A stretch of DNA of 64,000 nucleotides from Heliocidaris tuberculata (Eukaryota > Echinodermata > Echinoidea > Camarodonta > Echinometridae): assembly GCA_025618425.1 (NCBI GenBank), contig CM046841.1:5209239-5273238 (forward strand). Direction: 5' to 3'. The notes beneath the pieces are model-generated. The model was given only the letters and a program-made list of their open reading frames with translations, searched no databases and was not told where the DNA came from. The position numbers were made by a program, and so were the translations under genes. This document shows, piece after piece, positions 24,333-35,901 of the stretch (positions within the stretch are counted from its first letter, which is position 1; each line of letters opens with the position of its first letter).

Positions 24333-25189
24333 TCTTAGTGGGGTTTCTACTTATGAGATATCAGATTGAGATATTTTTAATGCAAGAGTGCAAGTAGACT
24401 TTCATTCTTACGAAGAATATGAAAGGCATGGAAACTTTGTACACTAAAAATTCCGGGCAGGGGAGACGAGGGTTTACTCAAGTGGGAGGTAGGGATCAAT
24501 TACACCTTAAGTACTGGTCAAAAATATTACAGCACCTGCTAAAAATTATGAATGTTTTAAAAATACAATTATTGTATTATACAATTCTCTTTAGTTTATC
24601 ATTATTTGTTTCATATATATAGAATTTATTGCTGATGAATCATGTATTATGGTATAACATAATAATGTGAAAACCCAAGGTCATTTTTATGTCCAAATTT
24701 ATCAAAATTTCAGTCATTATTTTTCTATGCCCACCCCACGCCCCCCCCCCTCCCACACACACACACAAAACATATTGATTTCAACTTGACACCTTTGTGA
24801 CATTACACTGCATAATGTAAGTGTAACGATTACTCTTCTAAAACTTTAGCTGTTCCAGTATTTCTGAAGTTCATTGCAACCTGATATCTCGAGCTTTTTC
24901 TTTTTAAAAAAAAATCTTTTCCATGAGTAGTGTACCATATTTGAAAGATCCGGTTCAAGTCCTAGTTTTCGGGGCGGTCTTCTACACATATTCATTAGAA
25001 AATATGAGATATCTTGCTGTTTGAAAGTGTAGCATAGATAAATCGGTAACACAGTGGTGTAAACTGGGAGACAAGTCTGATGCTCAAAAGACATCCCTCA
25101 AAGGCCACTATGGAAAGGAATCGTTTGAAGAGTTTTTGACTGATTAGTTGAGTTATTAACTGAATTATAAATTTGAACTGTTCAGAGCA
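24113..25189. other. No gene seen; microsatellites
   Basis: Holds (AT)n then (AC)n at about 24277-24330. At 24465-24520 a phrase (GGGAGACGAGGGTTTACTCA, then AATTACACCTT) resembles 26537-26584, a dispersed repeat of unknown type. Confidence 0.5.
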
Positions 25190-25575
25190 GATTCATTGGT
25201 GAGATGCACTTTGATGAATGTTTCTGTCCGCTGTCATCCACAGTCCAGCATGGAGGCAGATACATAATGTTCTGAAGAGCTCTTCATAACTTGGGATGAG
25301 CAATGGACTAAGGGTCCATAAGATGCTTCATAAACCTGCCCTGCTCACAAGGCATGGAATACTGTTAGATACATGACTTTGATGGCCAAGATTAACAACA
25401 AGACAATCATTTAAAACACTTATCTAAATAATTAAGGCACAATTTGCATAAAATCAGGCATCCATAGTTTAAGAAAATAACGGATTAGTCAACCCGAAAT
25501 GGCCAAGTTCAAGAACTTGAACCTGATCAACAAAATTTGGGACTTACTGGATCAACAAGTTGACTAATAAAACAC
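25190..25575 (+). pseudogene. Tc1/mariner transposase fossil
   Basis: Two conserved Tc1 transposase landmarks are readable in different frames. Near 25238-25275 the frame gives TVQHGGRYIMF, matching the family's HGGGSVMVW segment, followed by a stop. Near 25510-25568 a frame gives LNLINKIWDLLDQQVD followed by a stop, matching SPDLNPIENLWD. Frameshifts and stops separate them. It is decayed and cannot be functional. No terminal repeats were identified. Confidence 0.7.
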
Positions 25576-26316
25576 CTCACAGAAAATCACGTTAATGAAT
25601 TATAGAAATGCTTGAACGGCTTTTAAAGGCATTGATTAACTTTGTCCAGGATTGAAAAAAAAAATCACTGTTCCTGCTAACGCTGTAATCATAATTGCAA
25701 ACCTTTAGCTCAGACAGGAATCGCCTGAGTTTTATAAGCTGATCGGTCGTTTACATATCAAGATATTTACGATTGAACATTGATGTCGGGATAGAGTACC
25801 ACCGAACCCTAAAGAACTCTTACGGTTGGCATACCTCGCTCTATCACAGAATACCGTACGGGCTGGAAACCCGCTCTGAAATCGCCAAGCGCTGGTACTT
25901 GGTTTTTGTGACTGCAGCGCAGCGAAGAAGCCGAGCGACTTGTGCTAGCGATTGATCGCGAATTTCTCTTTTTTAGGATAGTAAACGGTTCCATTTTCTC
26001 TCATACTTTCACATATCCTTAATTATATATGTAGTTAGAGGACTGCACACAATTCACTGGCATTTGAGCTGATTTTACAATTTTTCACAAAGTTAATCAA
26101 TCACTTTAAGCTTTGAAAAAGGATTGAAACACATTAACACAATGCTAGAGAAAGCTGTAATGGCTGAATGGTTTGCTGAGGGGCTAGGGGAAAAAGTTTG
26201 AATGAAATCTAACGTAAACCATGTAAGCTTTTTTATAATCTGGCAATACCCAATATCTTAATTCAACAACCAGAAAAGTTTGGTTATACACAATTAGGTA
26301 GTAAAAAAACATTAAA
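25576..26316. other. No gene seen; GC-richer patch at 25735-25965
   Basis: Mostly AT-rich. The patch around 25840-25960 is noticeably more GC-rich and contains small self-complementary pieces (GCGATTGATCGCG), but no RNA family or domain is recognisable. Confidence 0.4.
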
Positions 26317-26465
26317 TTAGTTCATTTTATCGCATTTTCTAATAGTTTTGACCGTCCAGTATTTTATGTCGTTGACTGACGAGGCGATGTTAATCCCTTT
26401 CAACAGGCTTTCTACATCGTTCTTGGTGAGATTGTATTGAATTAACAAATTCGACAAGTGACAGA
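26317..26465 (-). other. Exon-like block, copy A of a duplicated pair
   Basis: On the minus strand an open frame follows a plausible acceptor (TTTTATACTCAG) and includes LSNLLIQYNLTKNDVESLL, ending at a stop at 26317-26319. It is about 70% identical at DNA level to the block at 26614-26720. The protein family is not recognised. It lies on the same strand as, and 6 kb downstream of, the last plexin exon found, but membership in that gene is not shown. Confidence 0.35.
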
Positions 26466-26613
26466 ACTGAGTATAAAATTATTTTATTTGAGATATTGAT
26501 ATGCAGTAAAATATAACATACAGAAAGACATTCGGGGGACGGGGGACGGGGTACTTAAGTGGGTAATTGGGACCAATTACACCTATATCGTTGATTGATG
26601 AAGGGATGTAAAT

Positions 26614-26795
26614 CTATTTCAGCAGGCTCTCCACATCGTTATTGGTTAGATTGTAAAGATGTAACAAACTCGACAGATGACTTAATTGTCCCTTGAACTC
26701 CTGTATCCAATGAAATAAAGGGAATTTCACAAATGTCATATACGTAAGAAAATCGTAGGTACTTTTGTTAAAACCCCAACTAATTCTTTATCTGG
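26614..26795 (-). other. Exon-like block, copy B of a duplicated pair
   Basis: A minus-strand frame of about 60 codons with EFKGQLSHLSSLLHLYNLT followed by NNDVESLLK and a stop at 26614-26616. The EF..LS.L pattern loosely recalls the C-terminal helix of plexins, but the resemblance is too weak to assign. Paralogous to 26317-26465. Confidence 0.35.
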
Positions 26796-27138
26796 TATAT
26801 GCTAATACAATAATTTAATTAAATAAACAACAAAAAAAAATCGTCTTGAAATGAATTTCTGGATTTCAATAAAGGACTTAATTTCATTTGGTTTATATAC
26901 GTGGATTTCATTTTTTTTTTTTTTAATAATCTGTACAGAATAAGAAGGCCCTTTGTAAATAATCGACAATCTTAGTCCGTTTTTTAATGAATAAAGACAG
27001 AACGTTACTGAATCTCCGAACATGCCGAATAGAAAAGGTAAAGAAAACAATAACATATAAGATATCTAAAGCTGTTCTAGGGAATATGGCACCTGTAGTA
27101 TTTTTAAATCATCATGATGACATGCTTATAATACATTA

Positions 27139-28369
27139 GCGGGCTTTAGATTTGGGTGGAGGACGACGCGTTCACCTCCACCTCGAGCGGGCACTCCCGC
27201 GGTGACCGCGTCTAGTTCACTCATTTTGCGATCAATTTAGAATTTAGTGGACGACGCCTTCACCGGATGTAGATTTCGCGCGGTCGCGCGGTTCATTCGA
27301 GATTTGTTTTGTTTACGTTTTGGAGAACATGGTGAACCTGCATCGAATACGAGAGTCAATTGTTCTTGCATATTTCAGTAATATCATCAATGATGATGAG
27401 TTTGTTCTGCTATACGATGCCAATCGTCCGAAGAATCCCGATTTCAATTACAAGGATCATGATCAGTTTGATCTTGATGATTACAACGACAGTGAATGCA
27501 AGGCAAATTTCAGGTAACTACCGGTAGTTAACGTTAGATATGATTATGTTTGAAAAATATTTATTTTGAAATGACTCCAAACATGGGAAAACCCTGACAA
27601 CTAAGATAAAATGTCTTTCATCATACCCAAAGGTAGCAATTTTGTGAGATTTTTTTTTTATCATTTAAAGAGGGGGTATGAGACTAAGTTAGTTTAAACA
27701 AGACATTTTTTAAAATACATGACAAGTTAAAGGAATAGATTAGCAATGGAAGGATGAAGAAAAGTGATCATCAGAGCCGGCATAGCATAGATCAGGGCAG
27801 AATGATACTCTTTTTCGAGTTTATCAGCATAACACATCCAGATCCCGACCAAAGAAGAAACTTTTCCTTTTTTAGTTGTTGTTTCAGCTTAGCTTACGTG
27901 GCACAGACTTTTTAAGTTACAGTTACAGAACCATACATGTAATGCTATGTGTGGGAACGTTCACAAGTAAAATCACATCGATTCCAATCAAAATTTACTA
28001 ACAATTACTAAAAAACTCTGCAGTAGTAGGCCGTGCGTTTCCACTTGTGAAGAAAGGGAAGATATCAGATTTTACATCTGTTAAACAGTTGTAAAGCTTT
28101 GATACGCATTAAATAAGTATTCAACAAATAACTTACAAAAAATCTGTCTGATCGTCGCCGCTGAAGCTGTTCGCAGGTCCGCTGCAGGTCGAGGTGAACA
28201 AACGGCGCTCGGCACGGTGCACGGCGACACTCACGACGCCGCAAAATCCATGGAAAACGTGGTCTAGATTGCGGAGGTGGCGGTGGAGGTGAACGCCGCG
28301 CATGCGCAGTTCGTAAAAATCAGTCTGCCACGGCCACCTCCACCAGTGAACGTGCAAATCTAAAGCCCC
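27139..28369 (+). mobile_element. PIF/Harbinger-like DNA transposon, internally deleted
   Basis: Terminal inverted repeats GCGGGCTTTAGATTTG (27139) and CAAATCTAAAGCCCC (28355-28369) are flanked by TTA on both sides (27136-27138, 28370-28372), the 3-bp target duplication of PIF/Harbinger elements. Subterminal GGTGGAGG and ACGTTCAC phrases are inverted too. It keeps a first transposase-type exon (27329-27513) but no catalytic domain, so it is non-autonomous. Confidence 0.75.
27329..27513 (+). CDS. HARBI1-like transposase, first exon only
   Basis: The frame starts ATG GTG AAC at 27329 and encodes about 61 residues with RIRESIVLAYF, FVLLYDANRPKNPDF and FDLDDYNDSECKANFR. This arrangement matches the N-terminus of Harbinger-type nucleases (HARBI1-like), which lies before the DDE catalytic domain. 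It ends at a good donor (CAG|GTAACT; reading through gives an immediate stop). No later exon with DDE residues is found before the right terminal repeat at 28369. The TTG upstream at 27320 is not needed as a start. Family by recollection of conserved N-terminal spacing. Confidence 0.6.
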
Positions 28370-28499
28370 TTAATCATGTGGAGGCGCGTGTTACAGTGGT
28401 TCATTCTCTTGACATTCAATGGAGAGACTGAGGTTGCCTACCTCAGCACTGCACTAACGTCCTTTGGCAAGAAATTAATCTCCATTTGGCTACAGTACT

Positions 28500-28690
28500 T
28501 GAAATCGACGACCCACGAGACCGACGGCCAACGAGACCGAAAATATTGGTCATGACCTTTAATGAAACCTCAGGAGTAGCGTCAAAATTAGGTTAATAAT
28601 ATGTCGGTCTCACGGGCCTTCTGAAAATTTTCTGAGGCTTCACTAGACTGTCGGTCTACATGGATGTCCGGTCTATATTTTGCCACTTTC
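28500..28690. repeat. GAGACCGA-rich block, copy 1
   Basis: Repeated GAGACCGA and its complement TCGGTCTC occur several times within 190 bp, next to ACGGCCAACG-type phrases. A related block lies at 37936-38115 in a plexin intron. Confidence 0.65.
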
Positions 28691-29098
28691 CACCCTGGTG
28701 TAAATGAGTACGTGATGTATATATTAGTCTCTTGGCTATAACTGTGCCAGGAGCATTACGACTTGACTGACCTGAGCGCTATACAAGAACCCACTATGGT
28801 CATTATCACTGATTGTGTGTACCTTTGAGACATTAGAGCATTCTCTGTTGAGCTTTGCCGGTCGAACCTTTGGTTGACTCCCTATCTGGGTGCAGTAATC
28901 ATTCACCATCTTCCTTTGCAGTGGATGTTCCTTGTAATAAGGTAGATGATCAGATTCCTCCTAATTTTAAAGAGTATATATTTATAGAAAATAGAATGTA
29001 CACATATAAGTAATGTTAACCAATTTTTAACTGGTTTTAAAACTTAAAAGGTGTTACATTTTAATGTACCATCAATTAAAGTATCTTTGAAATTTATT
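28691..29098. other. No gene seen
   Basis: AT-rich sequence without recognisable coding, RNA or repeat structure. Confidence 0.4.
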
Positions 29099-29165
29099 TA
29101 TTATTATTATTATTTATTTGTGTTTTATTTATGACAAATAAAATAGTGGAGGGTTCGTTTTGGAT
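29099..29165 (-). mobile_element. Retroelement 3' end, second copy
   Basis: On the minus strand this reads CCCTCCACTATTTTATTTG, then TCATAAATAAAACACAAATA, then AAATA/AATAAT repeats. It matches the 3' end of the insertion at 14541-14692, showing that the family is dispersed. Confidence 0.7.
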
Positions 29166-31134
29166 TCCATGTGTTGCGAATACCTAGCATCATAGAAACA
29201 TTTTTAGTTAATCAGTTCAATCTTGACGTTCCATTTGAAATATCCAGTCTGTTTAAGTAAGCTATTAAAAACATCAAAACATTTTGACAGGAATTTGAAA
29301 ACCTCACATTTCAAGGGATAACATGTAGCTCCAAATCGCAAACAGTAGCAGATAAAAGAGAATAAAATATACTTTCGGACTGCATTCAATTTCCTACGTG
29401 TTTGAAGGGTACCTTACATCATATAACATGTTAGTATAACTAGAGTTGAACAACTACAACTATACAGCTGGGCTGTGGAACAATAATGAAATAAGTATTT
29501 TGTTCAAAATTTGCACTTGGTCGATGTGGTTATTGTCTCAGCACAGAAACTTTTTCAAAATATTCAATCCATGGAACAGGCAGAGACTTCTCACAGTCAC
29601 ACTCATAATTATATTGATGATTAGAATAGTGCTTGGTGGATTGTAAAGTTGAAGGTGAGAGACAGGCAGAGACTTCTCACAGTCACACTCATAATTATAT
29701 TTGCGATTATAATAGTGCTTGATGGATTGTTAAGTTGAAGGTGAGTAGTTTGGTATTGTGCAGTAAAATTTGATTTAACTACACAATCTGATTATACGTC
29801 ATGTACGTGGATGGAGTATTGTGGAAAAGAAAGAGAGAGAGAGAGAGAGAAAGAGAGAAAGGGAGAATGCAACTCGTAGAACACCAATATTGGGAAACAA
29901 GAACTTGTCTTTCAAAAAATTTTCTTTGATATCTTACCTTTTGTGATGATAATGATAATAAATATGATATGATGATGGTAATCACCATGATAATGGTAAT
30001 GATGATGATACTACTTACTACTGCTACTACTTCTACTACTGCTGCTGCTGCTGCTGCTAGAAATATTGATGATATCAATAGTCATCACCACCATCATCAT
30101 CATAATTATACAGATCTTTAAGGATTCTCCTATTTGCAACAATATGATTGCTGACAGAGATAACATTTTTTTGTGGTGATAATCTCCCACAGACTATGAC
30201 TATATAAATATTAATATAAAGAAATACATATTTAGTATGGCTACAAGTTGTAAACATATTGTAAATATTGTCAGGTTTAGCTAATTAATTTGATGTAGAA
30301 TATAAGCCTCGAAAGGGGGAAATGACATGCAAAACAGCACATTTTTCGCAAAAAAACAACTAACATTTGCACATTCATCAGAGTTGTAAATATTGAATCT
30401 TCATGGATGGAATAATTTGTCATTGTTCACAGGAAGTACTCTATTTGCAGTGGTTTGTGGTGTATACTGTTGGTTAGATACGAACACTCAAAATTACAAT
30501 ATGTCTGTAATGATGACGTACAAAGTCCTATTTATATTTTCAACACCTTTTTTCTTCCCGAAGTATTTTAGGTTATCCTTTTTATTGAATCTGTATAGGC
30601 GTATGATAAAATTGTGACAGTATGGGCTGATGTTTTTAATTCTAATTTCAACAGTTCGAAATTTGGGCGAGCAAGTAAGCAAAAGACTGACACTTTACTA
30701 TAGTGTAGTTAGAATGACATATAAATCTTAAATGAACCCTCTCGCTGTCTGAATATGGGGTGAAGGTTGACCGAAAAATTGTCAATTAAAAACCCCTGGG
30801 GGAGGGGGCTGCAACCCCACGGACCTTGTAAGATATAACTGCAAAGGAAACAAACAAATATTCAGTATAATATCTGTATCTCTGCAACTGTGTGTGGTTT
30901 TGTGTATAATCTATCATCGTCTTGTTTTAAAGTATTTTTTGGTGGACTAACCTTTATGTGCAGTGACCGCAGCTGTATTTCCGCATAGGTTGTGTATAAA
31001 TCAATGAAATTAAAAGAAAAACTTTGGGCTTAATGCCTTCCTGCAAATGGCAATTAAATATATCATATTCAGTCCTTCTGTTTTCTTCCTTAAATATTAT
31101 AACTTATGATTGGGTTCTGCTCCCATCTTCAATA
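29166..31134. other. Intergenic, no gene; microsatellites
   Basis: Contains two near-identical 60-bp pieces (29578-29645 and 29663-29735, AGAGACTTCTCACAGTCAC), (GA)n at 29827-29862, GAT/ACT/CTG trinucleotide runs at about 29945-30060, and a G-rich AACCCCTGGGGGAGGGGG phrase at 30791. Nothing exon-like. Confidence 0.55.
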
Positions 31135-31624
31135 CAGTGTGAGTCAATAAAAATGATACCCATATTCAAGCCCCAATATTTTAAAAACCAAGTGAAATCG
31201 CTAAAATGTATTATAATGGTATGATAGTTGATGATGTCTTCTTTAATTTGATAGGCTGCTCACCAAAATGCGATCATGGATGAATGAGCACTGGCCATTT
31301 TCAAAAAGTATGCCAGAATCGTCTTTGCCCAAGTTTGGCTGAATGCTGTTCGGGAGTTGCTTTCATTATTTGTGAGTGCGTTCTATTTCAGCCAACCTTG
31401 AGTTGACCGTTCATTTCATTCAAAACTTGGGCAGAGGCAAATTTGACATGCATCAGGAAAAATGTTACTGTTCAGCTGTCCATTGTCGAATTTTATTGAT
31501 CAAGGTGTCAACTTTAAGGAAACATGACAGGCTAAAATATGAGTATCTCTGATTAAATCTATATGTACTGATTGCAACGACATTTATGGTTGAATCTGTG
31601 TTTCACTTTTATTGACTCACACTG
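31135..31624. mobile_element. Mariner-type MITE, copy 1 (empty nested site)
   Basis: 490 bp with ends CAGTGTGAGTCAATAAAAA and its complement TTTTATTGACTCACACTG, flanked by TA on both sides (31133-31134, 31625-31626), as in Tc1/mariner elements. It is about 80% identical to 47844-48572, which has a further 236-bp insertion. No transposase frame. Confidence 0.85.
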
Positions 31625-32368
31625 TATGTGGAGGCGCATGTGTACTCCATATGGAGTTCGTGTACAGTTCCTGTTAATTTTATCTGTTGAACTTTAGTGA
31701 CCTTAACCCAAGGTCAAAAGTCAAAGGTCAATATTACGTCATTCAAAGTATGCTGAATTCTGTATCAACTTGTAGCAAACTTTATAAGGAATATGTTCAT
31801 GAAGACGCATGACATAGGTTTCGTCTTTAGACCTCTCAGATTTTCGTTATATATGTAAATCCATATAAATAAAGTTATTAAAGTACACTCAAAATATGCA
31901 TGTTTAATTAATTTCCTTTTTAATTAACTTCCATAATGCCAAATATGGTTATGTTGTGACTTTCCATTGCAGAGATATAGCATATGTCAGAATTTTACAA
32001 AATGGCGCCTAGATGACGTCACGATGTATTGACTATGTTGAAAAAATTTCTGTGTGCTGAGACCATTACCACATATACCACTGTACCAAATTTGAGTACA
32101 TTTGAATAGGTAGTTTTGGAGATATTTTGCGTTCAAATGAGAAGAAGTTATCCAATCCACAATGCAGGTTTGGGGAAATATGGCCCATTATGAAAAAAGT
32201 GGCTCAACTCTTCCTAGAGGGAGTGCACGGTGTAGTGGTACTCGAGGGTCATAGTGATTAAGTTTTTCTGCTTATCCGCTCCGACACCAAATACCTTATC
32301 AGATATTTAAATTTATTTTAAAGAAATGTTTTTCCACCTTCTTCTTCATAATTAATGAAAAATATTAC
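31625..32368. other. No gene seen 3' of the last plexin exon found
   Basis: I looked on the minus strand for the next plexin exons (a KLLYA-like then a YY-containing helix) and found none. A GTGACCTTAACCCAAGGTCA-type phrase at about 31700-31730 looks repetitive. Confidence 0.5.
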
Positions 32369-32507
32369 TTGTCTCAATGAAATGGTGCTTGCTGCATGTT
32401 TAAGAGCATCGGCAAGGACAACGACACATCTATCTGCTGTTTCTGATCTCGGCATCTCAAAGAATGATGGTAGGTTGGTTAGCACTGATCCCCAGAAATT
32501 AGACAAG
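32369..32507 (-). CDS. Plexin exon 31: GAP part 2
   Basis: Phase 2 in, phase 0 out. Contains SNFWGSVLTNLPSFFEM, matching the family's LPLRFWVNVIKNPQFVFDI, and ADRCVVVLADALKHA matching ITDACLSVVAQTFMD. The conserved arginine before FW is Asn here, and the loop is one residue shorter. Donor CAA|GTAATA. If not spliced, the frame ends 18 codons later at a stop, which would truncate the protein. Confidence 0.88.
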
Positions 32508-32853
32508 CTGTGAAAAGAGGGATTATATCAAAAAAGCTCGTCAAAATTAAACTACGTCTTATCTGTCTTGATTTAAAACAAATATTCATACAGCGCGAGT
32601 TAATTCAAAGTGGCATTTTTTTCTCAAGCCTATCGAAACTCCCCCAGTGAGAGTAGGCTAGGTCAAAAAACTCTCTTCCTTTATCACGTGCCGCCGCTTT
32701 TTTAGTATCAAACATATCATGTTGAGTGGTGGTGTTAGCTTAATGATCCATTGAAGAATATTTATAACGCTCTTCATTACATTTTCACGTTTCTTGGTCA
32801 TCATCACAAACTATCGATTTCATGGGCTTAATGGAAATACATACATGCCATGC

Positions 32854-32884
<31 letters not shown>

Positions 32885-34870
32885 TTCCGCTTTCCTTACG
32901 AAAATTTGGATATACATATCACAACCCACAATTTAAATGCTGGTCTACGAATTGTTTTTAAATGTAATTATTTTATTTCAGACACAAGAATATACTATTC
33001 CCTTCTCACCAATTTCTCTTCCAGGTTTCCGCATAAGCTTGGGGCGAGCATACGCCTCCATACTTCACAGCAAGTTCGTCAAACATATCAAAGAGATGTT
33101 TGACTGGTAGAGGGATCTTAGTTGGCTTTTTGAACATCACTTCAAACATGCCATCAACGTATGGACTGATCGATGCCTAATACCAAAAAAAAAAATAAAC
33201 AGAAGCAACTTCAATGACATAAACCTCCTATTACATTATTTAAGAAATTAATAAAGAGCCCTAGTATCTAACATTAAGAATTAAATTAATTTTCATAAAT
33301 TTAGCTTACAAATGTAAGGTGATGAATATAATTTCCCTGAAGGTTTAAGAAGGCAATCAATGTTTAGTATTTATTAACAGAAATCAATATTCACGTTCAA
33401 TAAGAATATAAAGGTCAACAAATAACGAGACATATGCTACGTAGGTAGGTAAATGAGACTAAAACGTAGTTTCACTGAATGGACACAAAATAAGCTATTC
33501 TGAAAAGCCAATTAATATGCACAGAATATCAATTAAAAGTAAATGAAATGAAAGAAGAAAGGAATCTGCTAGAAAAACTAAAAACCTTACTTTCATCGTT
33601 AGCATGTGAGGGATTGCTAGATTTCGATCAAGATTTGCTTTCTTTTGTTTGATATGATCAGGCATACTGCTTCCTTTCTGCCATAGTTGTTCTTCACCCT
33701 GCAGGAAGAAAAAAAATGAACATATTAAAATGCTATGAGTTCCTCTTCTCCTCTCTAAAATGAGCCCCATACAATTAAGAGATCAGTTGGAACCTGCTTA
33801 TTTGTTTGTGAGAAAAACTTGTCCTGAAAGTAGGAATAATATATTTTCAAACCTTACTTTGTATAACCAATGTGATCTTCTAATATATTTCAAGGCAAGG
33901 AGTAACCTGTTTTCTGTCTAATAGACCGTGGGCCGAGCAGTGTCTTATAATGATACCTCATTCATCACTTTTCCTGAGCACCAGCGTTTTTAAAAAGTGT
34001 CGTCAAAATCTCCTTGTACCAAGTTTGGGCTGATGCAAAGAATGTTGGTCAAGCCATACAATGTTTTACTTCAGGCTAAAAACCTTTTAAAAGTTATATT
34101 ATATTTCGTGCTTCAATGCTTCATTGTTTAAATCGATCCAGGGTATCTAAGTTTTCACATCAATTTGTTTCAATCCATATGATAATCTCAATTTATTTTA
34201 ACAGCCTTTCAACTTCTTGTCTCATGATAACTAAAAACTCGCTATTGCACCATTTCACCTGCATAAGGTGCACAAGTTGTATTCCTCGAAAAGCGCATGA
34301 ACTCGAAGGGTTGCTGACTTTAAAGACCGAAAAAATATAAAGAAGGATACATGTACTGAGAATTACCAAAGTAATTGATAGTAGACTTTCCCAAAATAAA
34401 AGGTAGCTTCCAAAATAAACTTTGTCCATTTTGAATGACTCACTAAAAAGGCTTTCCTTACATAAGAGATGCGGATGAAACCGAGATGGTGTCAGTATGG
34501 CAAAGAAAATATCATAAATTATGTTTGTAATAAGCCTATTCTTCAGTTTAAGTTGACATTAACACCTTTTCTATTCAAATGCACAAAATCAATTGAAATA
34601 ACTAAGCAATCGTTTTCAAACTGGAATAACACATGTATAATTGGTTTTGACCCACATTCTTTGCCTCAGCCCAAACTTGGAACAAGAAGATTTTGACAAT
34701 ACTTTTTTAAAAGCCTGCTGCTCAGTCATCCGTAGCAGCACGGTTATGAATAAGATATCACCTGACAGAATATAAGTTGCTCTTTACTATGAAATAAATT
34801 TTAAGCCCATAGAGGTTATAATTTTTTAATTAGAGGCCACCAAAGTTGGGTATACTTTTTTTGATAAGCA

Positions 34871-34917
<47 letters not shown>

Positions 34918-35464
34918 TATAATTGTAAGGAAATAACATATACAACAGCTTTGTCAACTCTCGTGGAAATAATATAATTGTGGTCTAGTGGTTAAGGCAA
35001 TGGTGTTCTACACCAAAGACCCGGGTTCGATTCCTGGCGGAGACATTTTTTCGACCTTTGCAAAATAAGGGAGGACAGCTCTGGGGAACTTTGAGTTAAA
35101 GCTAAAAGATAGTCTCGGTAGCAAAAATCATACTGGCAAGAAACTTATCTAACATAGTCACATACTATTTTACTTTTATCATAAGACACATGTACGAGAT
35201 TGTTTAACATTCCATTCACGATTTCGAACAAATTTTAGTGTAAATATATGTAAGAAACGCTTGGTAACGGCTTTTCACTGCCTCACGCTAATTCGACAAA
35301 TATTTCACTTGAGGAGGAAAAAAACTTCACAGCATCTTAGTTATGTTAGTACCCTGCTATTTATTAGGTAAAATTAAAGAAATCTCACGAAAAGTTTTTG
35401 AGGGCTTCCCAAAACTATCTATTACCTTTAAGCTACGCAACCATTATTCTCTCATTTTCATTTC

Positions 35465-35509
<45 letters not shown>

Positions 35510-35866
35510 TGTATATATATATACTTGTATTTTTTATGTTATGACCTGCACATCATAAATTGTCGAAAGTAATATTTTGTGACACGAAATAAAATGACAC
35601 ATGTATCCTACCTTTAAGAAGAAGTAGTAAACAAAAACAAACACAAAAAAAACAAACACTGTACCTTAAGGTGAACAGCAATTGAACCTGGTTTAGAAGG
35701 GTTCGCTTCAGTAATAATCTCTCCTGTCACATGTTCAAAAGATTCGTCTGCAGTTAAAGAACATATGAAAATTTTGATGACTCATGTTGAAAGTTTGAAA
35801 ATACTGTTTCCCCTATTTCTTACTTTTCCCCTCTCATTTTCTTTCTCCCTTTCTCTCCACCCCCTC

Positions 35867-35901
<35 letters not shown>

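Larger units (their letters stand above)
33699..35664. other. Plexin intron 28 with repeats
   Basis: Carries a mariner-related inverted repeat, a tRNA-like sequence (34974-35048) and (AT)n runs at 34874-34912 and 35469-35524. No further exon recognised. Confidence 0.75.

Noticed and set aside
28133..28357. 74-codon minus-strand frame rich in His and Trp
   Set aside because: Lies in the subterminal inverted region of the Harbinger-like element; composition follows the GGTGGAGG repeats.
34974..35048. Functional tRNA-Arg(TCT) gene
   Set aside because: The acceptor stem does not pair, so it cannot be a normal tRNA.
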